Positions 33,853 through 41,830 of a stretch of DNA of 64,000 nucleotides are shown here, piece by piece. Source of the DNA: Clostridia bacterium (GTDB taxonomy: Bacteria; Bacillota; Clostridia; Oscillospirales; CAG-272); contig JAFXHH010000013.1 of the NCBI GenBank assembly GCA_017536475.1, positions 1 through 64,000 on the forward strand. Direction: 5' to 3'. Each line of letters starts with the position of its first letter. The stretch's first letter is position 1. The notes under the pieces are model-generated. The model made no database searches. It was given only the letters and a program-made list of their open reading frames with translations, and had not been told where the DNA came from. A program made the translations under genes and the position numbers.

Positions 33853-34217
33853 AATTGCCTCCGAAATCTTCCGTCCGCAAAGGCTCAGCACAGGTCGGAA
33901 ATTTTCGGATCTGTGCATTTTTCTCTTTTGTCGGATCGGATGTATATTTATTGAAAAATTAAAAATCTGATAAAAAGCTCTCGCTTCGGCTCGGAAATAT
34001 TCGATATGTGAGCCTTTTTTCGCCGTCTTTTGTCACAGCGCATACATAATCATTTTATTGTATCACAAAATGCTCGGTTTGGCAAGATATTTTTATAAAT
34101 TTATCGTTCGTTTTATATAAAATTAATATTATGGTGAAAAACCCCTTGCAAAAAGCCGAAATTTATGATACACTATAAACTGGATTATAATGTGAGAATG
34201 AAAAGAGGTGTCACACG
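33853..34217. other. Intergenic region with hairpin leader and divergent promoters
   Basis: The leader of the minus-strand exonuclease contains two hairpins: GGCTC...GAGCC around 33985-34015 and GCACAG...CTGTGC around 33887-33917. On the plus side, TTGCAA near 34146 with TACACT 17 bases later, or the TATAAT near 34187, could start the DUF512 transcript. I recognise no riboswitch class and no ORF. Confidence 0.4.
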
Positions 34218-35540
34218 GTGGTAAAAATAGTATCGGTCGACAAAAACAGTCGCGCGGAGGCTCACGGCATTCGAGGTGGCGATAATTTAATATCTATCAA
34301 CGGTCGAGAGATTTCCGACGTGCTTGACTACCGCTTTTTCCTTGCGGACAGGACTATTTGCCTGAAGCTTTCCCGAGAGGGCAACGAATTTGAGGTAACG
34401 ATCGTCAAAAAGCAGTACGACGACATCGGGCTTGAATTTGAAACTCCTCTAATGGACAAGAAGCACTCCTGCGAAAACAAATGCATCTTCTGCTTCATCG
34501 ATCAGCTGCCGAAGGGCATGAGAAAGACTCTTTATTTCAAGGACGACGATTCCCGTCTCTCCTTCCTTCACGGCAACTATATCACGCTTACAAACCTTCA
34601 CGACAAGGACATTGACCGCATTATAGAAATGCACATTTCCCCCGTAAATATCTCCGTGCACACAACGAATCCCGAGCTGCGCGTCAAAATGATGCACAAT
34701 AAGCGCGCGGGCGAGGTCCTCTCGTATATGAAAAGGCTTGCCGACGCGGGCATATCGCTTTGCGGTCAGATAGTGCTTTGCAAGGGGATCAACGATGGAG
34801 AGGAGCTTGAGCGCTCCATGCGCGACCTCTCGGCTCTTTTCCCCGCAATGCAGAGCGTTTCGATAGTCCCTGCAGGACTTACAAAATACCGTGAAAAGCT
34901 CTATCCTCTTGAGTGTTTCTCAAAGGAGGAATCCGCACGGGTCATTGAGCAGGTCGACAGATTCGCTCACGAGCTTGAAGCAAAGACAGGCAGCAGAATG
35001 TTCTTCTGCTCCGACGAATTCTATCTCAAAGCCGAGCTGCCCTTGCCCGAGGAAGATTATTACGAGGGATATCCACAGATAGAAAACGGCGTTGGAATGA
35101 TCACCTCGCTTGTCACAGAATTTCGCGGCGAGCTCGACTATCTCGATGAATACTTAACAAATTATAAAGCACCACGACATGTATCGATCGCAACGGGAGT
35201 TGCCGCATACGACACAATAAAGCAGATGGCGGTCGAGCTTGAAGCTCGCATCGAAGGCTTGCAGGTGGACGTATACAAGATAATCAACCACTTCTTCGGC
35301 GAGACGATAACCGTCTCGGGTCTGCTTACGGGCAAGGATATTGCCGAGCAGCTTGATGGCAAGGAGCTTGGCGAGATTTTGCTCTTCCCCGAAAACGCTC
35401 TGCGCGCCGGCGAGGATATTTTCCTTGACGATATGACACCCGACGAGCTTTCTCGGAACTTGAACGTCGCGGTCGGTCCGTCACGCAACAGCGGAGAAGG
35501 ATTTATATGCGACGTGCTTGGCGTTGAGCACGAGATTTAA
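34218..35540 (+). CDS. DUF512 family protein (PDZ plus radical-SAM-like domain)
   Basis: A 440-residue protein found upstream of der in many Clostridia. The N-terminal PDZ-like domain (residues ~1-70, ending in the GLEFETPL junction) is followed by a radical-SAM-like barrel with a Cys cluster SCENKCIFCFIDQLPKGMRK (C-x3-C-x2-C). The C-terminal DUF512 domain is FFGETITVSGLLTGKDI. Iron-sulfur chemistry is expected; the reaction is unknown. It uses a GTG start eight bases after GAGGTG. Confidence 0.88.
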   Translation: MVKIVSVDKNSRAEAHGIRGGDNLISINGREISDVLDYRFFLADRTICLKLSREGNEFEVTIVKKQYDDIGLEFETPLMDKKHSCENKCIFCFIDQLPKGMRKTLYFKDDDSRLSFLHGNYITLTNLHDKDIDRIIEMHISPVNISVHTTNPELRVKMMHNKRAGEVLSYMKRLADAGISLCGQIVLCKGINDGEELERSMRDLSALFPAMQSVSIVPAGLTKYREKLYPLECFSKEESARVIEQVDRFAHELEAKTGSRMFFCSDEFYLKAELPLPEEDYYEGYPQIENGVGMITSLVTEFRGELDYLDEYLTNYKAPRHVSIATGVAAYDTIKQMAVELEARIEGLQVDVYKIINHFFGETITVSGLLTGKDIAEQLDGKELGEILLFPENALRAGEDIFLDDMTPDELSRNLNVAVGPSRNSGEGFICDVLGVEHEI

Positions 35541-35595
35541 TATCTAACAACCAGCCTTTTCAACAACAAAATTAATGTAGTTTAAAAATCAGCCC

Positions 35596-35617
35596 CTCCC
35601 TTATATCGGGAGTTTTT
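35596..35617 (+). terminator. Terminator of the DUF512 gene
   Basis: CTCCC-TTATAT-CGGGAG followed by TTTTT, 55 bases after the stop. Confidence 0.7.
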
Positions 35618-35621
35618 CGAT

Positions 35622-35672
35622 CCAAACCTTTTTCCAAAAAGGTTTGGCAGGTGCAGGGCAGAGTCCTGCGAA
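35622..35672. repeat. Intergenic repeat, copy C
   Basis: CCAAACCTTTTT-CC-AAAAAGGTTTGG hairpin followed by CAGGTGCAGGGCAGAGTCCTGC. The hairpin and the GGTGCAGG block are shared with the element at 17513-17592. It ends just before the der ribosome site. Confidence 0.55.
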
Positions 35673-35686
35673 AAAAGGAGGTTAAA

Positions 35687-37021
35687 ATGTCAAAACCCAT
35701 AATTGCAATAGTAGGAAGACCCAACGTGGGCAAAAGCACGCTTTTTAACAAGCTGATCGGCGAGCGTCGCTCTATCGTTGAGGACGTGCCAGGTGTCACC
35801 CGTGACCGAATCTACGGCGAGACCGAGTGGACGGGCAGACAATTTATAGTTATAGATACCGGAGGAATCGAGCCCAAAAGCGACGATATCATTCTCTCGC
35901 AGATGAAGTTTCAGGCGCAGGTCGCTATTGAGGACGCTGACGTTATCGTGTTTATGTGCGACGTTCGCACGGGTCTTACCGCAAATGACCGCGACATAGC
36001 GATAATGCTCAAAAAGAGTGGCAAGCCGATAGTTCCCTGCATCAACAAGTGTGACAGCGTCGGCTCTCTTCCTTACGAATTTTACGAATTCTACGAGCTT
36101 GGATTCGACTGCGAGCCGATCGCAGTCTCGTCGGTTCACGGCTCGGGCACGGGCGACCTGCTCGACGCGTGTGTGAACGCGCTTGGTGAGTGGGATTACA
36201 CAGAAGAAGAGGACGACTCAATAAAGGTCGCAGTCATCGGCAAGCCTAACGCAGGCAAGTCGTCTATAATCAACCGCATGCTCGGTCAGACCCGTCTTAT
36301 CGTTTCGGACATCGCGGGAACTACCAGAGACGCCGTTGACAGTCCTCTTGAAAACGAATTCGGCAAGTACACGCTTATCGACACGGCAGGCATTCGCCGC
36401 CAGTCGAAGATCAACGACAATATCGAAAAATACAGCGTTCTCCGCGCACATATGGCTGTCGAGCGCGCAGACGTTTGTCTTATTATGATCGACGCATCGG
36501 TTGGAATCACAGAGCAGGACGAGAAGATCGCGGGAATCGCGCACGACTCGGGCAAGGCGTCCATAATCATCGTCAACAAGTGGGATTCGGTTGAAAAGGA
36601 CAACTCCACGGTTAACGAATTCACCCAAAGGATCAGAGAGCATCTTTCCTATATGCCCTACGCTCCCATCCTTTTCGTATCGGCAAAGACCGGTCAGCGT
36701 ATCGACAACATTTTCGAGCGCATCAACTACGTTCACGGTCAGGCAACTCTCCGCATATCCACGGGTATGCTCAACGACGTGCTCGGCGAGGCAACGATGA
36801 GAGTCCAGCCTCCCACGGACAAGGGCAAGAGACTGAAGATCTACTACATGACTCAGATCAGCGTCGCTCCACCCACTTTCGTTATCTTCTGCAACAATGC
36901 CGAGCTTTTCCATTTCTCTTATCAGCGCTATATTGAGAACTGTCTGCGCGAAACATTTGGATTCTCGGGCACACCGATAAAGCTGATCATTCGCGAGCGC
37001 GGCGGAGACAACGACAAATAA
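35687..37021 (+). CDS. der: Ribosome-assembly GTPase Der (EngA)
   Basis: A 444-residue protein with two tandem GTPase domains and a KH-like C-terminal domain, needed for 50S maturation. First G domain: GRPNVGKSTLFNKL, DTGG, NKCD. Second: GKPNAGKSSIINRM, DTAG, NKWD. The C-terminus has PPTFVIFCNN. The start at 35687 follows AAAGGAGG. Confidence 0.97.
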   Translation: MSKPIIAIVGRPNVGKSTLFNKLIGERRSIVEDVPGVTRDRIYGETEWTGRQFIVIDTGGIEPKSDDIILSQMKFQAQVAIEDADVIVFMCDVRTGLTANDRDIAIMLKKSGKPIVPCINKCDSVGSLPYEFYEFYELGFDCEPIAVSSVHGSGTGDLLDACVNALGEWDYTEEEDDSIKVAVIGKPNAGKSSIINRMLGQTRLIVSDIAGTTRDAVDSPLENEFGKYTLIDTAGIRRQSKINDNIEKYSVLRAHMAVERADVCLIMIDASVGITEQDEKIAGIAHDSGKASIIIVNKWDSVEKDNSTVNEFTQRIREHLSYMPYAPILFVSAKTGQRIDNIFERINYVHGQATLRISTGMLNDVLGEATMRVQPPTDKGKRLKIYYMTQISVAPPTFVIFCNNAELFHFSYQRYIENCLRETFGFSGTPIKLIIRERGGDNDK

Positions 37022-37032
37022 CGAGGTATAAA

Positions 37033-37725
37033 TTGAACAACGATCAAAACAATCAAAACAATCCAAGCATCGAGGAGATCGGCGAAAAGGTGATTCGCTT
37101 CGGCGCAATACTCTTAGCCGCGGCAATAATCCTCTTTTGCTTTGCATACACGAAGATCGAATCTCCGCTGTTGCAGATGCTTGCCTTTGGGCTTTCGACC
37201 TTACTGGGCTGTGTTGGACTTTTCATTATAGTCATCGCCGCCCTTGGAATAAGAGCCGAGAAGCACAAAACAAATTTCTTTCTCTACGACAAGAAGAAAA
37301 AGGGCAACATAGAGCTCCGCGAGCTCACCGTTGCCGAGATCCGCAAGCGACTTGAAGAATTTATGTCGACCTTCAAGCATCGCGGAAAGCTTTATATCGG
37401 CGATCTTTTTGACGAAAGGCGCCACATTCCAGAGCAATTCAAGCCCCTGTTTTGTTACGAGGTGCTTTGTCAGATCGCGGAGGGCAGCAAAGCTCAGGCA
37501 GAGACCTTTTTATCATTCGGTCTTGAGTGCGCGGAGGTATTCTCCAAATATCTTTCGCAAAACGCTGACTACGAGCTTGCCTCAAAGATCCAGTCATATA
37601 TAGCCGAATATTCGGACGGAGAACATAAAGCGGAAAGCTTTTGCAGCTATATCGCGGAGCAAAAGCAATCTATCGAAGAAAAAATGCTGAATTACACGGT
37701 AAATAACATCGAAAAATTCGGTTGA
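37033..37725 (+). CDS. Conserved membrane protein between der and obg
   Basis: A 230-residue protein I do not recognise. Two membrane helices (about residues 24-42 and 50-71) follow an Asn/Gln-rich N-terminus; the rest is a helical soluble domain with alternating charges. The TTG start at 37033 is preceded by GAGGT, and the gene begins 11 bases after der, so it is in the der-obg operon. It is not PlsY, which often follows der. Confidence 0.65.
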   Translation: MNNDQNNQNNPSIEEIGEKVIRFGAILLAAAIILFCFAYTKIESPLLQMLAFGLSTLLGCVGLFIIVIAALGIRAEKHKTNFFLYDKKKKGNIELRELTVAEIRKRLEEFMSTFKHRGKLYIGDLFDERRHIPEQFKPLFCYEVLCQIAEGSKAQAETFLSFGLECAEVFSKYLSQNADYELASKIQSYIAEYSDGEHKAESFCSYIAEQKQSIEEKMLNYTVNNIEKFG

Positions 37726-37753
37726 ACCAACATTTACCGAAAGGAGTGGTCAA

Positions 37754-39034
37754 ATGTTTATAGATAACATCAAGATATTCGTTAAAGCAGGAAACGGCGG
37801 CAACGGCGCTATCGCATTTCACAGAGAAAAGTACGTCTCTGCGGGCGGTCCCGACGGCGGTGACGGCGGCAACGGCGGAAATATAATCTTCCGTGTCGAT
37901 CCCGGCTCAAACACCCTGCTTGCGTTCAGATACAAGAGAAAATTCGTCGCAGCCAACGGAGGCGACGGCTCGGGCTCGAAATTTCACGGAGCTAACGGAG
38001 AGAACGTGTACATTCTCGTGCCTCCCGGAACGCTGATCAAGGATCCCGAAACAAATAAGATAATTCACGATATGTCCGAGGACGACGGCGCAGATTTCCT
38101 GTGCTGCAAAGGCGGTCGCGGCGGTTGGGGAAACAAACACTTTGCAACGCCCACCCGTCAAACTCCCCGATTTGCAAAAAACGGAACCAAGGGCGAGGAG
38201 CGAGAGGTGTTGCTTGAGCTCAAGATGCTTGCCGACGTTGGCCTGATCGGTATGCCCAGCGTGGGTAAATCCTCGATACTGTCAGTCATCTCCTCGGCAA
38301 AGCCCAAGATCGCAGACTACCACTTCACCACCCTTTCGCCCAATCTCGGCGTGGTCTCAACAGGTGGAGAAAGCGGATTCGTTGCCGCCGACATTCCCGG
38401 TCTTATTGAGGGCGCGGCTGACGGCGCGGGCTTGGGTCACGCATTCCTGCGTCACGTTGACCGTTGCAGACTGTTGCTGCACGTAGTCGACATCTCTGCA
38501 TTTGAGGGCAGAGATCCTATTGACGACATCATCACGATCAATCGCGAGCTTGAACGCTACAGTCCCGAGCTTGCAAAGCGTCCGCAGATCATCATTGCTA
38601 ACAAGGTCGATTCGCTTGACAAAGAGATAGTTGACGTTGACGCCTTTGAAAAGTTCGTAGCCGACAACGGCTGGGAAATGATGTATATATCCGCATATAC
38701 GGGCGAAAATCTCGACGAAATGATCGCGATGGTGGCAAAACGACTCCGCGATCTTCCTCCTATGATCGTCTACGAGCGCGAATACGACGAAATGGATCAG
38801 TACCAGAGCAGCGGCAAGCAGACCGTGATCACCTTCACTGACGGCAAATACGTTGTCGAGGGCGAATGGCTCTATAATCTTATGGGTCAGATCAACTTCG
38901 ACAACTACGAGTCCCTCAACTTCTTCCAGCGCGTGCTCCAAAAGAGCGGAGTTTTCGAGGCACTTGAGGCAAAAGGCTGTCACGACGGCGACACGGTTTC
39001 GATCTACGATTTCGAATTCGACTACGTTAAATAA
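37754..39034 (+). CDS. obg: GTPase Obg/CgtA
   Basis: A 426-residue essential GTPase in 50S assembly and stress signalling. The Gly-rich Obg domain (GNGGNGAIAFHREKYV...GGPDGGDGG) is followed by the G domain (GMPSVGKSS, DIPGL, NKVD) and a C-terminal OCT domain with a conserved FDNYESLNFFQRVLQKSGVFEALEAKG stretch. Ribosome site AAAGGAGTGG. Confidence 0.97.
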   Translation: MFIDNIKIFVKAGNGGNGAIAFHREKYVSAGGPDGGDGGNGGNIIFRVDPGSNTLLAFRYKRKFVAANGGDGSGSKFHGANGENVYILVPPGTLIKDPETNKIIHDMSEDDGADFLCCKGGRGGWGNKHFATPTRQTPRFAKNGTKGEEREVLLELKMLADVGLIGMPSVGKSSILSVISSAKPKIADYHFTTLSPNLGVVSTGGESGFVAADIPGLIEGAADGAGLGHAFLRHVDRCRLLLHVVDISAFEGRDPIDDIITINRELERYSPELAKRPQIIIANKVDSLDKEIVDVDAFEKFVADNGWEMMYISAYTGENLDEMIAMVAKRLRDLPPMIVYEREYDEMDQYQSSGKQTVITFTDGKYVVEGEWLYNLMGQINFDNYESLNFFQRVLQKSGVFEALEAKGCHDGDTVSIYDFEFDYVK

Positions 39035-39054
39035 TCAAAACACAGGAGGCATAC

Positions 39055-39600
39055 ATGAATATCTGGCACGACATCGACCCCAAAATGATAACACCTACGG
39101 ATTTCTCTGCGGTCATCGAGATCTCCAAGGACAGTAGCTGCAAATACGAGCTTGACAAAACCACGGGTATGCTTCGCCTCGACCGTGTACTCTACACAGC
39201 CACGCACTATCCCGCAAATTACGGATTTATTCCAAGAACCTATGCAGATGACGGCGACCCGCTTGACGTTCTCGTTCTCTGCTCCGAGCAGATAGTGCCT
39301 ATGACTCTCGTTCAGGTATATCCTATCGGCGCTATGCGAATGATCGACGGCGGAAAGCTCGACGATAAAATAATCGCCGTTCCCTTTTCCGATCCGACTT
39401 ATCGCGGTATCAAGTCAATAGACGAGCTTCCTCCTCACATTTTCGATGAAATAATGCATTTTTTCACCGTTTACAAGCAGCTTGAAAGCAAGCAGACTGC
39501 AGTCAAGACGCTTTTTGACTATGCAGAGGCGGTAGATATCATACGCGACGCGATAGAGGCTTATGATAAGCTTATCAAAAATTCTTCGAAGAAGGAATAA
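39055..39600 (+). CDS. ppa: Soluble family I inorganic pyrophosphatase
   Basis: A 181-residue enzyme hydrolysing PPi to phosphate. It has NYGFIPRTYADDGDPLDVLVL, containing the DxDxxD metal site, and earlier KYELDKTTGMLRLDRVL. GGAGG lies before the ATG. The organism also carries a membrane pyrophosphatase (1-334), so PPi can be either dissipated or used for ion pumping. Confidence 0.95.
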   Translation: MNIWHDIDPKMITPTDFSAVIEISKDSSCKYELDKTTGMLRLDRVLYTATHYPANYGFIPRTYADDGDPLDVLVLCSEQIVPMTLVQVYPIGAMRMIDGGKLDDKIIAVPFSDPTYRGIKSIDELPPHIFDEIMHFFTVYKQLESKQTAVKTLFDYAEAVDIIRDAIEAYDKLIKNSSKKE

Positions 39601-39653
39601 AAAACTTTCGCTCGGTTCATAATCCCTATAACCGATATTGAGGGAGGGATCAT

Positions 39654-39836
39654 ATGAAAGGGCTTAAAATTATTCTCGCCGCATCCGTTTTGCTTCTGGC
39701 AGGAGTCGGAACGGCGGGAGCACTGATGAACACCAAGAAGGCAAGAATGAGACGTCTTGCAAAAAAGACCGGCAGAGCTATGTACGCCGTCGGCACCGTC
39801 TTGCGTACGCTTTCCTGTCAGGGCGAGCTTGAGTGA
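39654..39836 (+). CDS. Small single-helix membrane protein
   Basis: A 60-residue protein with one N-terminal helix (KIILAASVLLLAGVGTAGALM) and a strongly basic tail (KKARMRRLAKKTGRA). GGGAGGGA upstream gives a convincing start. It lies 53 bases after ppa and just before a terminator. Function unknown; the helix plus positive tail fits an inner-membrane protein with the C-terminus inside. Confidence 0.6.
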   Translation: MKGLKIILAASVLLLAGVGTAGALMNTKKARMRRLAKKTGRAMYAVGTVLRTLSCQGELE

Positions 39837-39839
39837 ACC

Positions 39840-39876
39840 AAAAACTGCGGTTGCGTTACGCAACCGCAGTTTTTAT
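39840..39876. terminator. Bidirectional terminator
   Basis: AAAAACTGCGGTTGCG-TTA-CGCAACCGCAGTTTTT, between the convergent small protein and wall hydrolase genes. Confidence 0.93.
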
Positions 39877-39879
39877 TGT

Positions 39880-40782
39880 TTATTCATAGAATGCGTGGTT
39901 CCCTACCTTAAAGGCATAGGGTCTCGTTTTCGAGATCCAAGAATTCGGTGCCTTTTGCGGATTTACAAAATACAAAATTTCACTTGACAGCGAATATCCC
40001 TCAAGGCAGATCTTTGCGGCAATTATTGAGTCGACCGTGGGAGTTTGGTATATACTGCCGTTCGATACGGGAGCAAACTGTATGCCGTATCTTTTATCAA
40101 ATATGACCCCGTATATCGTGTTGGGGAATGCCGACGACCGAACACGGTTCAAAATTACGTTTCCAACCGCTATCTTTCCCTTCATAGGCTCTCCCTTCGC
40201 TTCAGCCGAGATTATTCGCGCCAGCCAATAGACCTGATCGGCATTATAGACCTGCGAGCCGCTTTTGAGTCTTCTGGTATCCCCCGAGCTGACGTAAAAT
40301 CCGTTTATCGAATCTCTCCACTCGACCTTTGAGTTCAAAGCCTTCGTCATAGGCAAGATGGGAACGTATATCTCCCCGCCGAACTGAATTACCTCTCTGC
40401 CCGTATAAAAATATCTGTCGTTAGCGATAATGTAAAGATCTCCCGCATGGGCGCTTATCTCAAGATTTTCTCCCGACACTCTTGCGGTTGCAGTAGTTGA
40501 ATTGTAAGAATATGTAAACCTTCCAAGCCAATCCGCAAACGCAAACATCGGAACGTAGGTTATACCGCCAAGATTGAAAACCCTGCCGCCAAGAACGCTC
40601 CGTCCGTTTACGTTCAGATTGATATTGTATGCACCCGACGGCATCGCTCGCGCGGATCTCTCGCTTGCCACGACCGTTTCGTTCGTTTCCGCGGCAGTTG
40701 CTCCCGCACCGAAGACGGGCAGCGCCGTCATAGCCAATCCTACCGCCAAGCATATTGCCATAATTCTTTTTTTCATAGTCAT
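39880..40782 (-). CDS. SleB-like cell wall hydrolase with copper-amine-oxidase-type N-domain
   Basis: A 300-residue secreted protein. Signal peptide (residues ~1-26, ending near FGAGATAAE). Next comes a stalk-type domain of the Cu-amine-oxidase N-terminal family (VNGRSVLGGRVFNLGGITYVPMFAFADWLG). A C-terminal SleB/hydrolase_2 domain follows, with LARIISAEAKGEP, GNVILNRVRSSAFPNTIYGVIFD and YFVNPQKAPN. It is likely a peptidoglycan lytic enzyme for germination or wall turnover. AAGGAG precedes the start. Confidence 0.9.
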   Translation of the reverse strand: MTMKKRIMAICLAVGLAMTALPVFGAGATAAETNETVVASERSARAMPSGAYNINLNVNGRSVLGGRVFNLGGITYVPMFAFADWLGRFTYSYNSTTATARVSGENLEISAHAGDLYIIANDRYFYTGREVIQFGGEIYVPILPMTKALNSKVEWRDSINGFYVSSGDTRRLKSGSQVYNADQVYWLARIISAEAKGEPMKGKIAVGNVILNRVRSSAFPNTIYGVIFDKRYGIQFAPVSNGSIYQTPTVDSIIAAKICLEGYSLSSEILYFVNPQKAPNSWISKTRPYAFKVGNHAFYE

Positions 40783-40817
40783 AAAAAATCTCCTTTCGCT
40801 TCATTGTGGCACAACTA

Positions 40818-40846
40818 ATTGTAACACAAGTGAAACTGTGGTTCAA
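40818..40846 (-). promoter_or_regulatory. Promoter of the wall hydrolase gene
   Basis: Minus-strand TTGAAC (40846-40841), 17 bases, TACAAT (40823-40818). Confidence 0.65.
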
Positions 40847-41018
40847 GGCACAATATTTTCCCGAATTTGAAGGATTTGGATAAAATATTCTTTAAGAGAC
40901 TTTTTTTTACAAAATTATCTTTTGTTTACACAAATTTCTGGCTGATAAGCGTTATATTTGGAACTAAAAATGCAGATAATATGTGCGAAGTGGCGAATAT
41001 ATCTGATAAAAATAATTT

Positions 41019-41052
41019 TAGCCGCGGATCTTGATCCGTGCTGGCTTTTTTT
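41019..41052 (+). terminator. Orphan intrinsic terminator
   Basis: AGCC-GCGGATC-TT-GATCCGTGC-TGGCT followed by seven T. There is no upstream plus-strand gene; the nearest is the convergent hydrolase. It may end a small RNA starting in 40850-41000, a stretch otherwise empty. Confidence 0.6.
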
Positions 41053-41074
41053 GCCACTTACAGCCGATAAAATC

Positions 41075-41251
41075 TCTTTATATAAGTCAAACATGGACGG
41101 TAAGCAAAATGCTCAAGCGAATATTAAAAGTCAAGCAGGTCGCAAATTTTGCGCGCTGGCGAAGATGCCGCGTACACCCTCTCGCCCTGGCTTGACGTTA
41201 TTTATAAGGAACGGAAACCACAAAACTTCCGTTCCGTTTTTTTATTTCCAA
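41075..41251 (+). ncRNA. Candidate structured small RNA
   Basis: Possible promoter TTACAG-17-TATAAG ends near 41086. GTCAAGCAGG (from about 41130) pairs with CCTGGCTTGAC (about 41186-41196), closing a branch with internal stems CGCAAA/TTTGCG and GGC/GCC. A strong terminator, GGAACGGAA/TTCCGTTCC plus T7, follows at 41208-41243. It matches no riboswitch or 6S/SRP class I know. An ORF across it runs through the terminator and looks non-coding. Confidence 0.35.
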
Positions 41252-41268
41252 TTATTTGTTTATGGCGG

Positions 41269-41297
41269 TTGACAAATCCATTCAAATTTGATATAAT
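41269..41297 (+). promoter_or_regulatory. Promoter of the tRNA-Pro locus
   Basis: TTGACA (41269-41274), 17 bases, TATAAT (41292-41297): full consensus. It drives first the broken tRNA copy and then the intact tRNA-Pro. Confidence 0.8.
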
Positions 41298-41308
41298 GTA
41301 TTAGTGAT

Positions 41309-41369
41309 AGATTTGACCACTTACGGAAAATGACCTAAAAATCGAATATTTTTCACACTTCGGGGTGTG
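41309..41369 (+). repeat. 61-bp direct repeat, copy 1
   Basis: Identical to 41574-41634, 265 bases away. Each copy ends with the first nine bases of tRNA-Pro (CGGGGTGTG) and contains a TTGACC box. Confidence 0.9.
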
Positions 41370-41430
41370 TGCGCATTGCTTTCTGTGAAAGCGGTAGCGC
41401 GCTATCTTTGGGAGCATGCAGGCAGCGGGG
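41361..41430 (+). pseudogene. Broken tRNA-Pro copy
   Basis: Starts like the intact tRNA-Pro (CGGGGTGTG) and keeps GCGCA, GGTAGCGCGC and an anticodon-loop TTTGGGA. About 17 foreign bases sit in the D-loop, the anticodon stem no longer pairs and the T arm is missing. The rest of the interval to 41573 is GC-rich sequence with no gene I recognise. Confidence 0.6.
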
Positions 41431-41573
41431 ACGCCCCCGCGGGCAAAAACGCGCTCCGCGCGAAAAGCAAAGCCACGAAGAGCCTTGCAATCATTGAGAA
41501 AACGCCCTTGTAAACACTGACTTTTTCGGATGTTACCCTTTTCAAAAAAACACCGACAAAATGTTTTGACCAC

Positions 41574-41634
41574 AGATTTGACCACTTACGGAAAATGACC
41601 TAAAAATCGAATATTTTTCACACTTCGGGGTGTG
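41574..41634 (+). repeat. 61-bp direct repeat, copy 2
   Basis: Second copy; its last nine bases are the 5' end of the functional tRNA-Pro. Confidence 0.9.
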
Positions 41635-41701
41635 GCGCAGTTGGTAGCGCGCGACGTTTGGGACGTCGATGCCGCAGGTTCGAATCCTGTCACTCCGACC
41701 A
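41626..41701 (+). tRNA. tRNA-Pro (anticodon TGG)
   Basis: A 76-base cloverleaf: acceptor CGGGGTG/CACTCCG, D arm GCGCAGTTGGTAGCGC, anticodon stem CGACG/CGTCG with loop TTTGGGA (anticodon TGG), T arm GCAGG-TTCGAAT-CCTGT, and encoded CCA. Confidence 0.97.
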
Positions 41702-41706
41702 AAATT

Positions 41707-41738
41707 GGCTTTGGGAAGCAATTCCCAAAGCCTTTTTC
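41707..41738 (+). terminator. Terminator of tRNA-Pro
   Basis: GGCTTTGGGAA-GCAA-TTCCCAAAGCC followed by TTTTT, five bases after the CCA end. Confidence 0.9.
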
Positions 41739-41800
41739 TTTGTTTTCTGCGACGCAATTTTTGAGGGCTGACGATTGTTTTCGTCAGCCCTCGCTTTTTA
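41732..41800. repeat. Imperfect direct repeat bracketing the chromate transporter genes, copy A
   Basis: CTTTG-TT-TCTGCGACGCAATTTTTGAGGGCTGACGA...TCAGCCCTC closely resembles 43064-43125. Both copies include a hairpin GAGGGCTGACC/A...TCAGCCCTC placed just beyond the stop of a minus-strand ORF. Confidence 0.65.
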
Positions 41801-41830
41801 TCATCTCGACAAATTGGAATTTGTTTTACA

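Noticed and set aside
41166..41190. Resemblance of the TACACCCTCT stretch to a preQ1 aptamer
   Set aside because: The A-rich tail and pseudoknot partner of the aptamer are missing, and no queuosine gene follows.
40958..41272. 104-codon ORF in the sleB-tRNA-Pro gap
   Set aside because: Reads through two intrinsic terminators, with no ribosome site and composition unlike the neighbouring genes.
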